From positions 558,001 to 622,000 of the forward strand of contig NZ_JAIVLF010000004.1 of NCBI RefSeq assembly GCF_020524485.1: a stretch of 64,000 nt of DNA, written 5' to 3'. Positions within the stretch are counted from its first letter, which is position 1. Every line of letters starts with the position of its first letter. Source of the DNA: Novosphingobium profundi. GTDB taxonomy: Bacteria; Pseudomonadota; Alphaproteobacteria; Sphingomonadales; Sphingomonadaceae. The notes below the pieces were generated by a model, which worked only from the letters and a program-made list of their open reading frames with translations, was not told the DNA's origin and did not search any database. Positions 35,907 through 45,596 of the stretch are shown here, in pieces. The position numbers and the translations under genes are program-made.

Positions 35907-36131
35907 ATGGCACGTGCATTCTTCCGCCGCCGCAAGTCCTGCCCGTTCTCGGGCAAGAACGCGCCCAAGATCGACTACAAGGACGTGCGTCTCCTCCAGG
36001 GCTTCATGTCCGAGCGTGGCAAGATCGTTCCCAGCCGCATCACCGCGGTGTCCGCCAAGAAGCAGCGTGAGCTGAGCCAGGCCATCAAGCGCGCCCGGCA
36101 CATCGGCCTGCTGCCCTTCATCGTCAAGTAA
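35907..36131 (+). CDS. rpsR: 30S ribosomal protein S18
   Basis: 74 aa, ATG 35907, 3 bp after rpsF, with GGGAG about 8 nt upstream. Partner of S6. Signatures: [40 protein letters not shown] and [16 protein letters not shown]. Lies in the conserved order rpsF-rpsR-rplI. Certain. Confidence 0.97.
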   Translation: MARAFFRRRKSCPFSGKNAPKIDYKDVRLLQGFMSERGKIVPSRITAVSAKKQRELSQAIKRARHIGLLPFIVK

Positions 36132-36146
36132 GGGAGGAATTACCTC

Positions 36147-36749
36147 ATGGATATCATCCTCCTCGAACGCGTCGAGAAGCTCGGCAACATCGGCGACGTC
36201 GTCACCGTCAAGGACGGTTTCGCGCGCAACTACCTGCTGCCGAACAAGAAGGCCCTTCGCGCCAACGAAGCCAACAAGAAGGTCTTCGAAGCGAACCGCG
36301 CCAAGATCGAAGCCGACAACGCTGAGAAGCGTTCGGCTGCCGAGAGCCACTCGACCAACGTCGAAGGCAAGCAGGTCGTCCTGATCCGCGCCTCGTCGAA
36401 CTCGGGCCAGCTTTACGGTTCGGTCACCGTGCGTGACATCGCGGAAGCCCTGAACGCCGAAGGCGCGCAGGTCACCAAGCAGATGATCGTGCTCGAGCAC
36501 CCGATCAAGACCCTCGGCGTCTTCGACGTGCGCGTCTCGCTGCACCCCGAAGTGGCCGTCAACGTCCAGGTGAACGTCGCACGTTCGCCCGACGAAGCCG
36601 AACTGCAGGCCCAGGGCGTCAACGTCATGGAAGCCATGTTCGAAGAAGACACCAGCGGCTTCACCGAAGCTTACGATCCCAACGCCGAGCCCGGCGAGAT
36701 CGCAGTCGAGGAAGAAGCTCCTGCCGAGGACGGCGAAGAGCAGGCCTGA
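36147..36749 (+). CDS. rplI: 50S ribosomal protein L9
   Basis: 200 aa, longer than the roughly 150 aa of E. coli because of an acidic C-terminal tail (AEPGEIAVEEEAPAEDGEEQA), which is common in alphaproteobacteria. ATG 36147 with GGGAGGA upstream. MDIILLERVEKLGNIGDVVT, KDGFARNYLLPNKKALRANE are standard L9. Followed by a strong terminator at 36783. dnaB, often next, is absent; the next gene is AMP nucleosidase. Confidence 0.97.
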   Translation: MDIILLERVEKLGNIGDVVTVKDGFARNYLLPNKKALRANEANKKVFEANRAKIEADNAEKRSAAESHSTNVEGKQVVLIRASSNSGQLYGSVTVRDIAEALNAEGAQVTKQMIVLEHPIKTLGVFDVRVSLHPEVAVNVQVNVARSPDEAELQAQGVNVMEAMFEEDTSGFTEAYDPNAEPGEIAVEEEAPAEDGEEQA

Positions 36750-36782
36750 GCCTCCTCTTCCTGACCTTCAGGACACGAAAGA

Positions 36783-36814
36783 CCCCCGCACCGGACCGGC
36801 TGCGGGGGTTTTTT
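36783..36814 (+). terminator. intrinsic terminator of the rpsF-rpsR-rplI operon
   Basis: CCCCCGCA (36783-36790) / TGCGGGGG (36801-36808), loop 10 nt containing a smaller CCGG pair, followed by six T (36809-36814). Classical rho-independent terminator 34 bp past rplI. Confidence 0.92.
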
Positions 36815-36919
36815 CGTGCCCCCTCCACCTGTTGCGCCCGCGCAACGCTCATCAGCCTGCACGAACACGATCCCCCCGCCTGCCCTTGCACTGCAACATG
36901 GATTGCGTAACTACAGGCG

Positions 36920-38353
36920 ATGCAAAACAGAATAGATCAGATCCACGCGGAATTGGTCCGCGTCTATGAAACCGCCGTCGCCACCCTCAAGGCCGACATC
37001 GCCGCCTATGTCGAACACGGCACCCTCCCCCCTCCTGAGCGCCGCAGCCAGCGGGAGTGGACCTACCCCGAACTCACCGTGCGCTACGCCGGGAACGAAC
37101 GCGAAGCCGTCTACGGCCGCGCCTTTGGCCGCCTCGTCGAGACAGGCACCTACGCGACCACGATCACGAGGCCGCACCTCTTTGCCGATTACCTGAAGGA
37201 GCAGCTCACCCTGCTCGATGCCGAATACGAGATCGAGATCGAGGTCGGACGCTCGGACCAGGAGATCCCCTTCCCCTACGTTCTTGACGGCATTGGCGTG
37301 GGCACCGCCACCCCGCAGCAGCTTGCCGCCCACTTCCCGAGCACCGAGCTGGCGATGATCGGCGACGAGATCGCCGATGGCCTGATGATCTTTGCCGAGA
37401 ACGATCCCAAGCCGCTCGCGCTTTTCGACGGCTTGCGCACCGACTTCAGCCTGGCCCGCCTCGCCCATTACACCGGCACCAGCCCGGATCACTGCCAGAA
37501 GTTCATCCTCTTCACGAACTACCACCGCTACGTCGACGAGTTCGTGGACTGGGCGGGCACGCAGATCGGACAGGATGGCTTCACCGCTCTGGCCGGTGCG
37601 GGCGGACTCTACCTCGACGAACCGACCGACAACGCCCGTGCGCGCCTGTCCGACACCGCCTGGCGCCGCCACCAGATGCCCGCCTATCACCTCGTGCGCG
37701 AGGACAAGTCGGGCATCACCCTCGTCAACATCGGCGTTGGCCCCTCGAACGCCAAGACGATCACCGACCACCTCGCGGTGCTGCGCCCCGAAGCCTGGCT
37801 GATGATCGGCCACTGCGGAGGCCTGCGCGAAACGCAGCGTATCGGCGACTTCGTACTCGCCCACGCGTACCTGCGCGACGACAAAGTCCTCGATCCCGTA
37901 CTTCCGCCCGAAATCCCGCTGCCGGCCATCGCCGAGGTCCAGCAGGCACTTGCCGAAGCGGCCGAGATCGTCAGCGGCGACAGCGGTGCCAACCTCAAGA
38001 AGCGCATGCGCACCGGCACGGTCGTCACCACCGACGACCGCAACTGGGAGCTGCGCTACACCGCCTCGGCCCACCGCTTCAGCCTCTCGCGCGCCATCGC
38101 CATCGAGATGGAAAGCGCGACCATCAGCGCGCAAGGGTACCGCTTCCGCGTCCCCTATGGCACGCTGCTGTGCGTCTCCGACAAGCCGCTCCACGGTGAA
38201 CTGAAACTTCCGGGACAGGCCAACCGCTTCTACGAGGAAGCCATCGCCGGGCACCTCAAGATCGGCCTCCACGCCTGTGCCCTGCTTCGCGCCGAGGGCG
38301 ACAGCCTGCACAGCCGCAAGCTGCGCGCCTTCGACGAACCGCCCTTCCGGTAA
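36920..38353 (+). CDS. amn: AMP nucleosidase
   Basis: 477 aa, usual length. Cleaves AMP to adenine and ribose-5-phosphate in the cytoplasm, controlling adenylate pools. N-terminal all-alpha/beta domain (RRSQREWTYPELTVRYAGNE, TRPHLFADYLKEQLTLL) and the C-terminal nucleoside-phosphorylase-like domain with VNIGVGPSNAKTITDHLAVL, RPEAWLMIGHCGGLRETQRI, GDFVLAHAYLRDD, and EMESATISAQGYRFRVPYGT (base/ribose site). ATG 36920. Terminates at the bidirectional hairpin at 38373. Confidence 0.93.
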   Translation: MQNRIDQIHAELVRVYETAVATLKADIAAYVEHGTLPPPERRSQREWTYPELTVRYAGNEREAVYGRAFGRLVETGTYATTITRPHLFADYLKEQLTLLDAEYEIEIEVGRSDQEIPFPYVLDGIGVGTATPQQLAAHFPSTELAMIGDEIADGLMIFAENDPKPLALFDGLRTDFSLARLAHYTGTSPDHCQKFILFTNYHRYVDEFVDWAGTQIGQDGFTALAGAGGLYLDEPTDNARARLSDTAWRRHQMPAYHLVREDKSGITLVNIGVGPSNAKTITDHLAVLRPEAWLMIGHCGGLRETQRIGDFVLAHAYLRDDKVLDPVLPPEIPLPAIAEVQQALAEAAEIVSGDSGANLKKRMRTGTVVTTDDRNWELRYTASAHRFSLSRAIAIEMESATISAQGYRFRVPYGTLLCVSDKPLHGELKLPGQANRFYEEAIAGHLKIGLHACALLRAEGDSLHSRKLRAFDEPPFR

Positions 38354-38372
38354 GTCTCGCAGGAACAGCAAC

Positions 38373-38415
38373 AAAAAAGGCCGGGACGCGTCGTTCGCGT
38401 CCCGGCCTTTTTTTT
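38373..38415. terminator. bidirectional intrinsic terminator
   Basis: 18-bp perfect stem AAAAAAGGCCGGGACGCG (38373-38390) / 38396-38413, loop TCGTT, with A-run and T-run at either side. It separates the convergent amn and M2 peptidase genes and can serve both. Confidence 0.95.
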
Positions 38416-38432
38416 ATGGGTAGAGAAATGGC

Positions 38433-40271
38433 TTACCAGCCGCTCTTCTGCCCCTTGTTCTGCTTGTCGAGCCAGTCCTTGAGCGGCGCGAAGTAGTCGA
38501 GCATCGGCTTGGCGCTCATTTTCGAGGAGCCGGTGAACGCCTTGAGCGCTTCAGGCCAGGGCTTGGACATGCCCATGCTCAACATCGCCTCCAGGTTCTT
38601 GCCGACGTCCTTGTTGCCGTAGAAGCTGCAGCGGTGCAGCGGCCCGGTCCATCCGGCCTGCTTGCACGCGGCCTGGTAGAACTGGAACTGCAGGATCCGG
38701 GCAAGAAAATAGCGCGTATAGGGCGTGTTGCCGGGGATGTGGAACTTGGCGCCCGCATCGAATCCATCGGCCGGACGCTCCACCGGCGGCACGATACCCT
38801 GGTAGTCCAGACGCATCTTGGTCCAGGCCGAGTTGTACTGCGCAGGCGTGATCGAACCATCGAAGATGCCCCAGCGATAGCGGTCGATCATCAGGCCAAA
38901 CGGCAGGAAGGCCACCTTATCCATCGCCTGGCGCAGCAGCAGGCCAATATCCTTGTCCGCGCTTGGCACCTTGGCGGCATCGAGCAGGCCAATCTGGACG
39001 AGGTAGCGCGGCGTGATCGAGAGTGCCACGAAGTCGCCAATCGCCTCGTGGAAGCCATCGTTGGCCCCGTTGAGGTACAAGTAGGGCTGCTCGTTGTAGG
39101 CGCGCTGGTAGTAGTTGTGGCCCAGCTCATGGTGGATCGTGACGAAGTCCGTCGAATTCACCTTGGTGCACATCTTGATGCGGATGTCGTCCTTGTTGTC
39201 GACGTCCCAGGCCGAGGCGTGGCAGATCACCTCCCGGTCGGCGGGCTTGGTGATCATCGAGCGCGTCCAGAACGTACCCGGGAGTGGATCGAAGCCGAGC
39301 GAGGAATAGAAGCCCTCGCCGGTCTTCACCATGTCGACAGGCGTCTGGCCCTTCGCCTTTAGCAGATCACCGATATCGTAGCCCAGATCGCCAGCCCCTT
39401 CGGGCGCGACGAGCGGGTAGATGCTCCCCCATTCCTGGGCCCACATGTTGCCCAGCAGATCGGCACGGATCGGCCCGGTCTGCGGCTGCACGTCCGAACC
39501 GTACTTCGCATTGAGCTTGTTGCGGACATAGGTATGGAGCGCCAGATAGAGCGGCTTGACCTCCTGCCACAGACGCTCGGTCTCGGCGGCGAAAGCTTCG
39601 GGCTCCATGTCGTAACCGGAGCGCCACATCGCGCCGACGTCGGCGTAGCCAAGCTCACGCGCACCGGTGTTACCGATCTCGACCATGCGCACATAGTCGT
39701 CCTTCATCGGCGCACCGACATTGTCGTGCCAGCTCGCCCACATCTCGGCAAATTCGGCTGGCGTATGATCGAGGTTGCCCATTTCCTCCTCGATGTCCGA
39801 GCCGTTGATCTCTTCTCCGTTGAGAGTGCCCCGGCCCTTGCCATAGGTCGCGCTGAGATCAGTCATGATCGTGCCCAGTTCGTCCGCCGCGCCGGACGTC
39901 GTCGGCGCGGGCATGACGATGCCCTGGCTCAGGATCCCGAGCTTGCGCACAACGTCCGGATCAAGCCCCGGAATGTCCTTGTAGCGCGCGGCTTCGACCG
40001 CGTAGGCGACCTGCTTTTCGGTCAATTCGGCGTTCGACTTGGACGCGAGCGCGTTGGTGTCATCGGTAATGTAGGTGCTGTTGACCCAGTTCACGCGCGC
40101 ATTGTCGAGCGAGAAATCCGAAAGATCCTGCTCAGCCGCAGCTACGAAATCCGCAGCCCCTTGCACGGTGTGCGGATAGCTCGCCGCGTTTTCCTGGGCC
40201 CAGGCGGCGGGGACTGCGGCAAAGGACAAGCTCGCCGCCAGCGCGGCAAGAGCTGTGGTCGCACGTTTCAT
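38433..40271 (-). CDS. M2-family metallopeptidase (bacterial ACE-like dipeptidyl carboxypeptidase)
   Basis: 612 aa with a cleavable signal peptide (MKRATTALAALAASLSFAAV, ending PAAWAQ), so periplasmic or secreted. Zinc motif HHELGHNYYQRAY (HExxH at 381-385) with the third ligand Glu-409 in ANDGFHEAIGDFVAL, the M2 signature. Removes dipeptides from peptide C-termini. Length matches a single-domain ACE. Monocistronic, bounded by the terminator at 38373-38415. Physiological substrate unknown. Confidence 0.93.
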   Translation of the reverse strand: MKRATTALAALAASLSFAAVPAAWAQENAASYPHTVQGAADFVAAAEQDLSDFSLDNARVNWVNSTYITDDTNALASKSNAELTEKQVAYAVEAARYKDIPGLDPDVVRKLGILSQGIVMPAPTTSGAADELGTIMTDLSATYGKGRGTLNGEEINGSDIEEEMGNLDHTPAEFAEMWASWHDNVGAPMKDDYVRMVEIGNTGARELGYADVGAMWRSGYDMEPEAFAAETERLWQEVKPLYLALHTYVRNKLNAKYGSDVQPQTGPIRADLLGNMWAQEWGSIYPLVAPEGAGDLGYDIGDLLKAKGQTPVDMVKTGEGFYSSLGFDPLPGTFWTRSMITKPADREVICHASAWDVDNKDDIRIKMCTKVNSTDFVTIHHELGHNYYQRAYNEQPYLYLNGANDGFHEAIGDFVALSITPRYLVQIGLLDAAKVPSADKDIGLLLRQAMDKVAFLPFGLMIDRYRWGIFDGSITPAQYNSAWTKMRLDYQGIVPPVERPADGFDAGAKFHIPGNTPYTRYFLARILQFQFYQAACKQAGWTGPLHRCSFYGNKDVGKNLEAMLSMGMSKPWPEALKAFTGSSKMSAKPMLDYFAPLKDWLDKQNKGQKSGW

Positions 40272-40378
40272 GGAAAGAAAATCACCCTGTTATGTGTCTG
40301 TCGGACCGGGAGACTAGCCAATGGTCCGACAAGATCAACATAAGAGACAGGGCAAACCGCAAGGGCGCGGGGCCAGAA

Positions 40379-41140
40379 TCAGTCGAGAAGGAACTCGGCC
40401 ATCGCGCGCCCCATCTCCTTGAATGTCACCGAGGACATGTGATTACCCGGCGTTTCGGCGTAATGGCCATCGGGTAAGGCATGGGCCAATTCCTGCGCCT
40501 TGCCATTGTCCTCATCATCCGCGCCGCACACGCACAGGGTCGGCATCGTGATGCGCGCCAGCTCCGAAGGCGCGGTATCGTCGACAGACCCCAGAAGGAG
40601 CCGCGCGGCTTCACGGTCGATCTTCATCGTCTTCATGAAGGCCTGGGCCACGAAAGCCGGGTCCCCGCGCTCAATGGAACCGAAACGGTCGATCGCATCC
40701 ACGAAATGTGCCGAACGACGCGCCCAGCCCGAAAGACCGGACAGGCCCATACCCGCCAGGACCAGACGGCGCGGCGCCAGGCCGGCCAGCACACCGCGCG
40801 CAGAGGTGCGCGAGCCCAGCGAAAAGCCGCCCAGATCGTAGTCCTTCAGCTCCAGCTCGGCGATGACGCTCTTGAGGTCCTCGACCAGGACATCCTCGGG
40901 ATAGGCGCGCGGATCGTGCGGCGCCTCGCTTTCACCGTGCGCGCGAAGATCGGGCATGTAGAGACGGAAGCCCGCATCCACGAGGATTTGTGCATTGCCG
41001 TACTTGATCCAGTTCACGTGCGCGCTGGAGAACAGGCCATGCAGCAGCACCAGCGGACGCCCGCTCGCCTCCCCCATGCAATGCACCACCAGCTTGGTAT
41101 CGGCAAAACCCTCGACGATCCGGCTTTCGATCTCACTCAC
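40379..41140 (-). CDS. alpha/beta hydrolase
   Basis: 253 aa from GTG 41140 (AAAGGG about 7 nt upstream); an ATG at 41158 would add 6 residues. Fold motifs: PLVLLHGLFSSAHVNW (oxyanion His-Gly), YMPDLRAHGESE, the nucleophile elbow DLGGFSLGSRTS, an acid in CVCGADDEDNGKAQELA and a catalytic His in TPGNHMSSVTF. Short lid region. No signal peptide. Substrate unknown. Next to a carboxymuconolactone-decarboxylase-family gene on the same strand, 104 bp apart. Confidence 0.85.
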   Translation of the reverse strand: MSEIESRIVEGFADTKLVVHCMGEASGRPLVLLHGLFSSAHVNWIKYGNAQILVDAGFRLYMPDLRAHGESEAPHDPRAYPEDVLVEDLKSVIAELELKDYDLGGFSLGSRTSARGVLAGLAPRRLVLAGMGLSGLSGWARRSAHFVDAIDRFGSIERGDPAFVAQAFMKTMKIDREAARLLLGSVDDTAPSELARITMPTLCVCGADDEDNGKAQELAHALPDGHYAETPGNHMSSVTFKEMGRAMAEFLLD

Positions 41141-41244
41141 GCGCGCGCCCTTTCTCATAGCACAAGAGGCAGGGACCGGCCCTGCGGGACCGGCATCCTA
41201 CCTCTCACCAGGGTCTTTGCGCGGCTCGGCGCGATCTTGCAACC

Positions 41245-41610
41245 TTAGCCGGAGGCTTTCTCATCCCACTGGTCAAAGGCTTCCAGCGCCTGCGCGGCAT
41301 ACATCGCGGAAGGGCCTGCCCCCATGTAGACCGCAAGGCCCATGGCCTCGGCAATTTCCTCACGCGTCGCGCCCGCCCTCTGCGCACCCGAGGAATGATA
41401 TGTGATGCAGGGCCCGCAGCGCACCGCCACGCCGATAGCCAGCGCGATCAACTCCTTGGTCTTGGTGTCGAGGGCACCGGGCGCGAGGGCTGCCTTACCC
41501 ATCTCGGAAAACGCCTGCATCGGCCCCGGCGAGCTCTTCTTGAGTTCGCCGATGGCCGGGTTCAGGTCCTTCGCCATCTGCGGCCAATCGTGAAAGTTGC
41601 TCTTTGACAT
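41245..41610 (-). CDS. carboxymuconolactone decarboxylase/AhpD-family protein
   Basis: 121 aa. All-helical AhpD-like fold with the redox motif RCGPCITYHSSGAQRAGATR (CxxC then His), suggesting alkyl-hydroperoxidase-type thiol chemistry rather than true decarboxylase activity. ELIALAIGVAV precedes the motif as in the family; MGLAVYMGAGPSAMYAAQAL follows. ATG 41610. Lies upstream of the hydrolase gene on the same strand. Confidence 0.88.
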   Translation of the reverse strand: MSKSNFHDWPQMAKDLNPAIGELKKSSPGPMQAFSEMGKAALAPGALDTKTKELIALAIGVAVRCGPCITYHSSGAQRAGATREEIAEAMGLAVYMGAGPSAMYAAQALEAFDQWDEKASG

Positions 41611-41788
41611 ACCCTCTATCTCCTTGCTGGGAGCACTGTGCGCCCCGCGATCCGCGTGTCGCCTTGCGCCAGATCAAGAGCTACCCAACGCAGGCCCACC
41701 TTTCTTGGCAGCGCCTCCTTCGTCGCACTATCGGGGTATGTCCCGAGGCTTGTAGTGCGAGTGGCGGCTATCGAGAGGTCCAGACAAA

Positions 41789-41825
41789 GAAGAGCCCCCG
41801 CCAGGACACCTGACGGGGGCTCTTC
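41789..41825 (-). terminator. terminator of asd
   Basis: 17-bp stem with one mismatch, GAAGAGCCCCCGCCAGG (41789-41805) / 41809-41825, loop ACA, followed on the minus strand by TTTGTC. 27 bp after the asd stop. Confidence 0.85.
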
Positions 41826-41852
41826 GAAAACCGTTTCGCGAAGGTGCTGATA

Positions 41853-42878
41853 TCAGCCCTTCTTGAGGTGGCGACGGCCGAGCAGTTCAGCGATCTGCAC
41901 GGCGTTGAGCGCCGCGCCCTTGCGCAGGTTGTCCGAGACGCACCACAGCGCGAGGCCGTTCTCGACCGTGGGGTCTTCGCGCACGCGGCTGATGTAGGTG
42001 GCGCTGTCGCCCACGCACTCAACGGGGGTGACGTAACCGCCGTCCTCGCGCTTGTCGACGAGCATCACGCCCGGAGCTTCGCGCAGGATGTTCTGCGCTT
42101 CCTCGGCCGAGACTTCCTTTTCAAACTCGATGTTGAGCGCTTCGGAGTGGCCCACAAAGACCGGCACGCGCACGCAGGTAGCATGGAGCTTGATCTTGGG
42201 ATCCATGATCTTCTTGGTCTCGACGACCATCTTCCACTCTTCCTTGGTGGAACCATCGTCGAGGAAGACGTCGATGTGCGGGATCACGTTGAACGCGATC
42301 TGCTTGGTGAACTTCTTGGGTTCAACCTGATCGCCCACGAAGATCGCGCGGCTCTGCTCAAACAGCTCATCCATGCCCTGCTTGCCCGAGCCGGAAACCG
42401 ACTGGTAGGTCGAGACGACGACGCGCTTGATGCCGAAGGCATCGTGCAGCGGCTTGAGCGCCACAACCATCTGCGCGGTCGAGCAGTTGGGGTTGGCGAT
42501 GATGTTGCGCTGGGTGTAGCCATCGATCGCGTCCGGGTTCACTTCCGGCACGATCAGCGGCACGTCGGGCTCCATGCGGTAGAGCGACGAGTTGTCGATC
42601 ACGACGCAGCCCTGCGCAGCCGCCTTGGGCGCGTAGATCTTGGTCGGGCCCGAGCCGGCCGCGAAAAGCGCGATATCCCAGCCCGTGAAATCGAAGTGCT
42701 CGATGTTCTTGACCTTGAGTTTCTTGCCGGTCTCGCCGAAATCAATCTCCGTGCCGGTGGAACGCGACGAAGCAACCGCTGCGATCTCGTCGCAGGGGAA
42801 CTCGCGCTCGGCAAGGATGCTCAGCATTTCGCGGCCGACATTTCCGGTCGCGCCGACAACGGCTACCCGGTAACCCAT
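41853..42878 (-). CDS. asd: aspartate-semialdehyde dehydrogenase
   Basis: 341 aa. Reduces aspartyl phosphate in lysine, methionine, threonine and diaminopimelate synthesis. MGYRVAVVGATGNVGREMLS (NADP loop), ASSRSTG, the catalytic Cys in ANPNCSTAQMVVALKPLHD, STYQSVSGSGKQGMDEL and HATCVRVPVFVGHSEALNIE are canonical. ATG 42878. The 273-bp upstream region contains spaced CGCAAA repeats. Certain. Confidence 0.96.
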   Translation of the reverse strand: MGYRVAVVGATGNVGREMLSILAEREFPCDEIAAVASSRSTGTEIDFGETGKKLKVKNIEHFDFTGWDIALFAAGSGPTKIYAPKAAAQGCVVIDNSSLYRMEPDVPLIVPEVNPDAIDGYTQRNIIANPNCSTAQMVVALKPLHDAFGIKRVVVSTYQSVSGSGKQGMDELFEQSRAIFVGDQVEPKKFTKQIAFNVIPHIDVFLDDGSTKEEWKMVVETKKIMDPKIKLHATCVRVPVFVGHSEALNIEFEKEVSAEEAQNILREAPGVMLVDKREDGGYVTPVECVGDSATYISRVREDPTVENGLALWCVSDNLRKGAALNAVQIAELLGRRHLKKG

Positions 42879-42983
42879 TTCAAGATCCTTCTTGGCTTAA
42901 CACGCAAGGGCCCATGCCCAAGCGTGAAGGCGGGCGGTTACAGGGTCCTGCCCCCAATGACAAGCGCCCTTTGCCATTGATTG

Positions 42984-43042
42984 CGCAAAATGCGCCCGAC
43001 TGCCGCAAAAGATTACGCAAATAGCGGCAGCGACACGCAAAA
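42984..43042. promoter_or_regulatory. four spaced CGCAAA(A/T) repeats upstream of asd
   Basis: CGCAAAA at 42984, 43004 and 43036 and CGCAAAT at 43016; start-to-start spacings 20, 12 and 20 nt. TGCCGC/GCGGCA (43001-43006/43024-43029) flank the middle pair. They could be regulator sites or bend DNA; no protein can be assigned. Confidence 0.4.
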
Positions 43043-43094
43043 TCGGTCAATCCTGGCGCCACACAGGCCGCCGATGCGCCAACACCACAAAGCA

Positions 43095-43122
43095 AAAGGG
43101 CGCCACCGAAGCGACGCCCTTT
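43095..43122 (-). terminator. hairpin after lon
   Basis: AAAGGGCG (43095-43102) / CGCCCTTT (43115-43122), loop 12 nt, 30 bp after the lon stop; the minus strand continues TGCTTTG. Confidence 0.7.
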
Positions 43123-43151
43123 CCCTTTTCTCAATCCGATGATCGGCTCGC

Positions 43152-45596
43152 TCAGTGCGCTGTCGCCCCGCTCACGCCGCCATGGGCCGGAGGCGCTGCC
43201 GCAAGTTCGTCAGCTTCGGTCCACTCGATAGGCTCGAGCGTTTCGGTCAGCGCGCGGGCCAGCACTTCGTCGACATGGCTGACGGGAATGATGTCCAGGC
43301 CCTGCTTCGCGTTCTCAGGGATCTCAGCCAGATCCTTACGGTTTTCCTCGGGGATCAGCACCGTGGTGATACCACCGCGCAGAGCCGCCAGGAGCTTTTC
43401 CTTGAGACCACCGATGGGAAGGACACGACCACGCAGCGTCACTTCGCCCGTCATTGCAACATCCTTGCGCACCGGCACACCGCTGAGCGTCGAGACGATG
43501 GAAGTCACCATGCCGATACCCGCCGAAGGACCGTCCTTGGGCACGGCGCCTTCGGGAAGGTGAATGTGGATGTCGCGCTTGTTGAAGATGCTCGGCTTCA
43601 CACCATAGGCGGGCGAACGCGCCTTCACGAAGCTCCAGGCGGTCTGGATCGATTCGTTCATGACTTCGCCCAGCTTGCCGGTTGCCTTGATCTGGCCCTT
43701 GCCCGGAACGGTCACGCTTTCGATCGTCAGCAGCTCGCCGCCCACCTCGGTCCAGGCGAGGCCCGTCACCGCGCCGACCTGGTTCTCCTCTTCGGAGTTG
43801 CCATGGCGGAACTTCTGGACACCGGCGTAGTCGGCCAGGTTCTCGGGCGTGATGGTCACGCTCTTGGTTTTGCCTTCGAGGATCTGGCGCAGCGACTTGC
43901 GCGCGAGACGCGCGATCTCACGCTCCAGCGTACGCACGCCCGCCTCGCGGGTGTAATAGCGGATGAGGTCGCGAAGCCCCGCTTCGGTCAGCGTGAATTC
44001 GCCGTCCTTGAGACCATGCGCCTCGACTTGCTTGGCCACGAGGTGGCGCTCGGCAATCTCAACCTTCTCGTCCTCGGTGTACCCTTCGAGGCGGATAATC
44101 TCCATGCGATCAAGCAGCGCCTGCGGCAGGTTTAGGCTGTTCGCGGTGCACACGAACATCACGTCCGACAGATCGATGTCGAGCTCAAGGTAGTGATCCT
44201 GGAACTTGGCATTCTGTTCGGGATCGAGCACTTCGAGAAGAGCCGACGCCGGATCCCCACGGAAGTCCTGGCCCAGCTTGTCGATCTCGTCGAGCAGGAA
44301 GAGCGGGTTCGACTTGCCTGCCTTGCGCAGGTTCGAAACGATCTTGCCCGGCAGCGAGCCGATGTAGGTCCGGCGGTGGCCACGGATCTCGGCCTCGTCG
44401 CGCACGCCGCCCAGCGACTGGCGAATGAACTCACGGCCCGTAGCCTTGGCAATCGACTTGCCAAGCGAGGTCTTGCCGACGCCCGGAGGTCCGACGAGGC
44501 ACAGGATCGGCCCCTTGAGCTTGTTGGTGCGTGCCTGGACCGCCAGATACTCGATGATGCGGTCCTTGACCTTGTCGAGCGCGTAATGGTCAGCGTCGAG
44601 CACGTCCTGCGCGGTCGAAATGTCGCGCTTGAGCTTGCTCTTCTTGCCCCACGGCAGGCCCAGAAGAATGTCGAGATAGTTGCGCACAACGGTCGCTTCC
44701 GCGCTCATCGGCTGCATCGACTTCAGCTTTTTGAGTTCCGCGTTCGCCTTTTCGCGCGCTTCCTTGGAAAGCTTGGTCTTCTCGATCTTGTCCTGCAGCT
44801 CCTGCAGTTCGTTGGCCTCTTCGCCTTCGCCGCCGCCGAGCTCGGACTGGATCGCCTTGAGCTGTTCGTTGAGGTAATATTCGCGCTGGGTCTTTTCCAT
44901 CTGGCGCTTCACGCGCCCCCGGATCTTGCGCTCGACCTGCAGGACGCCGAGCTCGCCTTCCATGAAGGAATAGACCATTTCCAGACGCTTGAGCGGATCA
45001 TCCTCGGACAGGACGGCCTGCTTGTCGGAAACCTTGGCGGAAAGCTGTGCGGCGACCGTATCCGCGAGCTTGGCCGCGTCCTCGATATCGTCGAGCTGAT
45101 CGCCCGCATCCTGGCTCAGCTTCTTGTTGAGCTTGGCGTATTCGTTGAACTGGTCGATCACGGAGCGCATCATAGCCGAAACTTCGGTGCCTTCGGCTTC
45201 GACGCCCTCGAGCTTCTCCACCTCAGCCAGCAGCATTTCGCCATCGTCGGTCTGCTCGGCGCGCAGGCGTTCGAGCTTGGCGCGCTCCTGTCCTTCCACG
45301 AGGACACGCACGGTGCCGTCGGGGAGCTTCAAAAGCTGGAGAACGCTGGCAATCACGCCGGTGTCATAAAGATCATCGCGATCCGGATCGTCGCAGCCCG
45401 GATCGAGCTGCGCGAGCAGGAAGATATCCTTGTCGCCTGCCATCGCGGCTTCGAGGGCTGCTACCGATTTTTCACGGCCGACAAACAACGGCACGACCAT
45501 GCCGGGAAAGACGACGATGTCACGGAGCGGAAGCAGGGGCAACAGGTTCAAGGGCATTTCCATCTGGTCTTGTTCGTGGAGGGCCGTAACGGCCAC
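43152..45596 (-). CDS. lon: ATP-dependent protease Lon
   Basis: 814 aa. Cytoplasmic AAA+ serine protease for misfolded and regulatory proteins. Order: substrate-binding N-domain (LPLLPLRDIVVFPGMVVPLF), coiled-coil middle, ATPase with GPPGVGKTSLGKS (Walker A) and FLLDEIDKLGQDF (Walker B), protease domain with PKDGPSAGIGMVTS (catalytic Ser) and the Lys in GGLKEKLLAALRGG. GTG 45596 is the call (AAGGTG upstream); ATGs at codons 12 and 14 are alternative starts. Usual clpX neighbour is absent. Certain. Confidence 0.96.
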   Translation of the reverse strand: MAVTALHEQDQMEMPLNLLPLLPLRDIVVFPGMVVPLFVGREKSVAALEAAMAGDKDIFLLAQLDPGCDDPDRDDLYDTGVIASVLQLLKLPDGTVRVLVEGQERAKLERLRAEQTDDGEMLLAEVEKLEGVEAEGTEVSAMMRSVIDQFNEYAKLNKKLSQDAGDQLDDIEDAAKLADTVAAQLSAKVSDKQAVLSEDDPLKRLEMVYSFMEGELGVLQVERKIRGRVKRQMEKTQREYYLNEQLKAIQSELGGGEGEEANELQELQDKIEKTKLSKEAREKANAELKKLKSMQPMSAEATVVRNYLDILLGLPWGKKSKLKRDISTAQDVLDADHYALDKVKDRIIEYLAVQARTNKLKGPILCLVGPPGVGKTSLGKSIAKATGREFIRQSLGGVRDEAEIRGHRRTYIGSLPGKIVSNLRKAGKSNPLFLLDEIDKLGQDFRGDPASALLEVLDPEQNAKFQDHYLELDIDLSDVMFVCTANSLNLPQALLDRMEIIRLEGYTEDEKVEIAERHLVAKQVEAHGLKDGEFTLTEAGLRDLIRYYTREAGVRTLEREIARLARKSLRQILEGKTKSVTITPENLADYAGVQKFRHGNSEEENQVGAVTGLAWTEVGGELLTIESVTVPGKGQIKATGKLGEVMNESIQTAWSFVKARSPAYGVKPSIFNKRDIHIHLPEGAVPKDGPSAGIGMVTSIVSTLSGVPVRKDVAMTGEVTLRGRVLPIGGLKEKLLAALRGGITTVLIPEENRKDLAEIPENAKQGLDIIPVSHVDEVLARALTETLEPIEWTEADELAAAPPAHGGVSGATAH

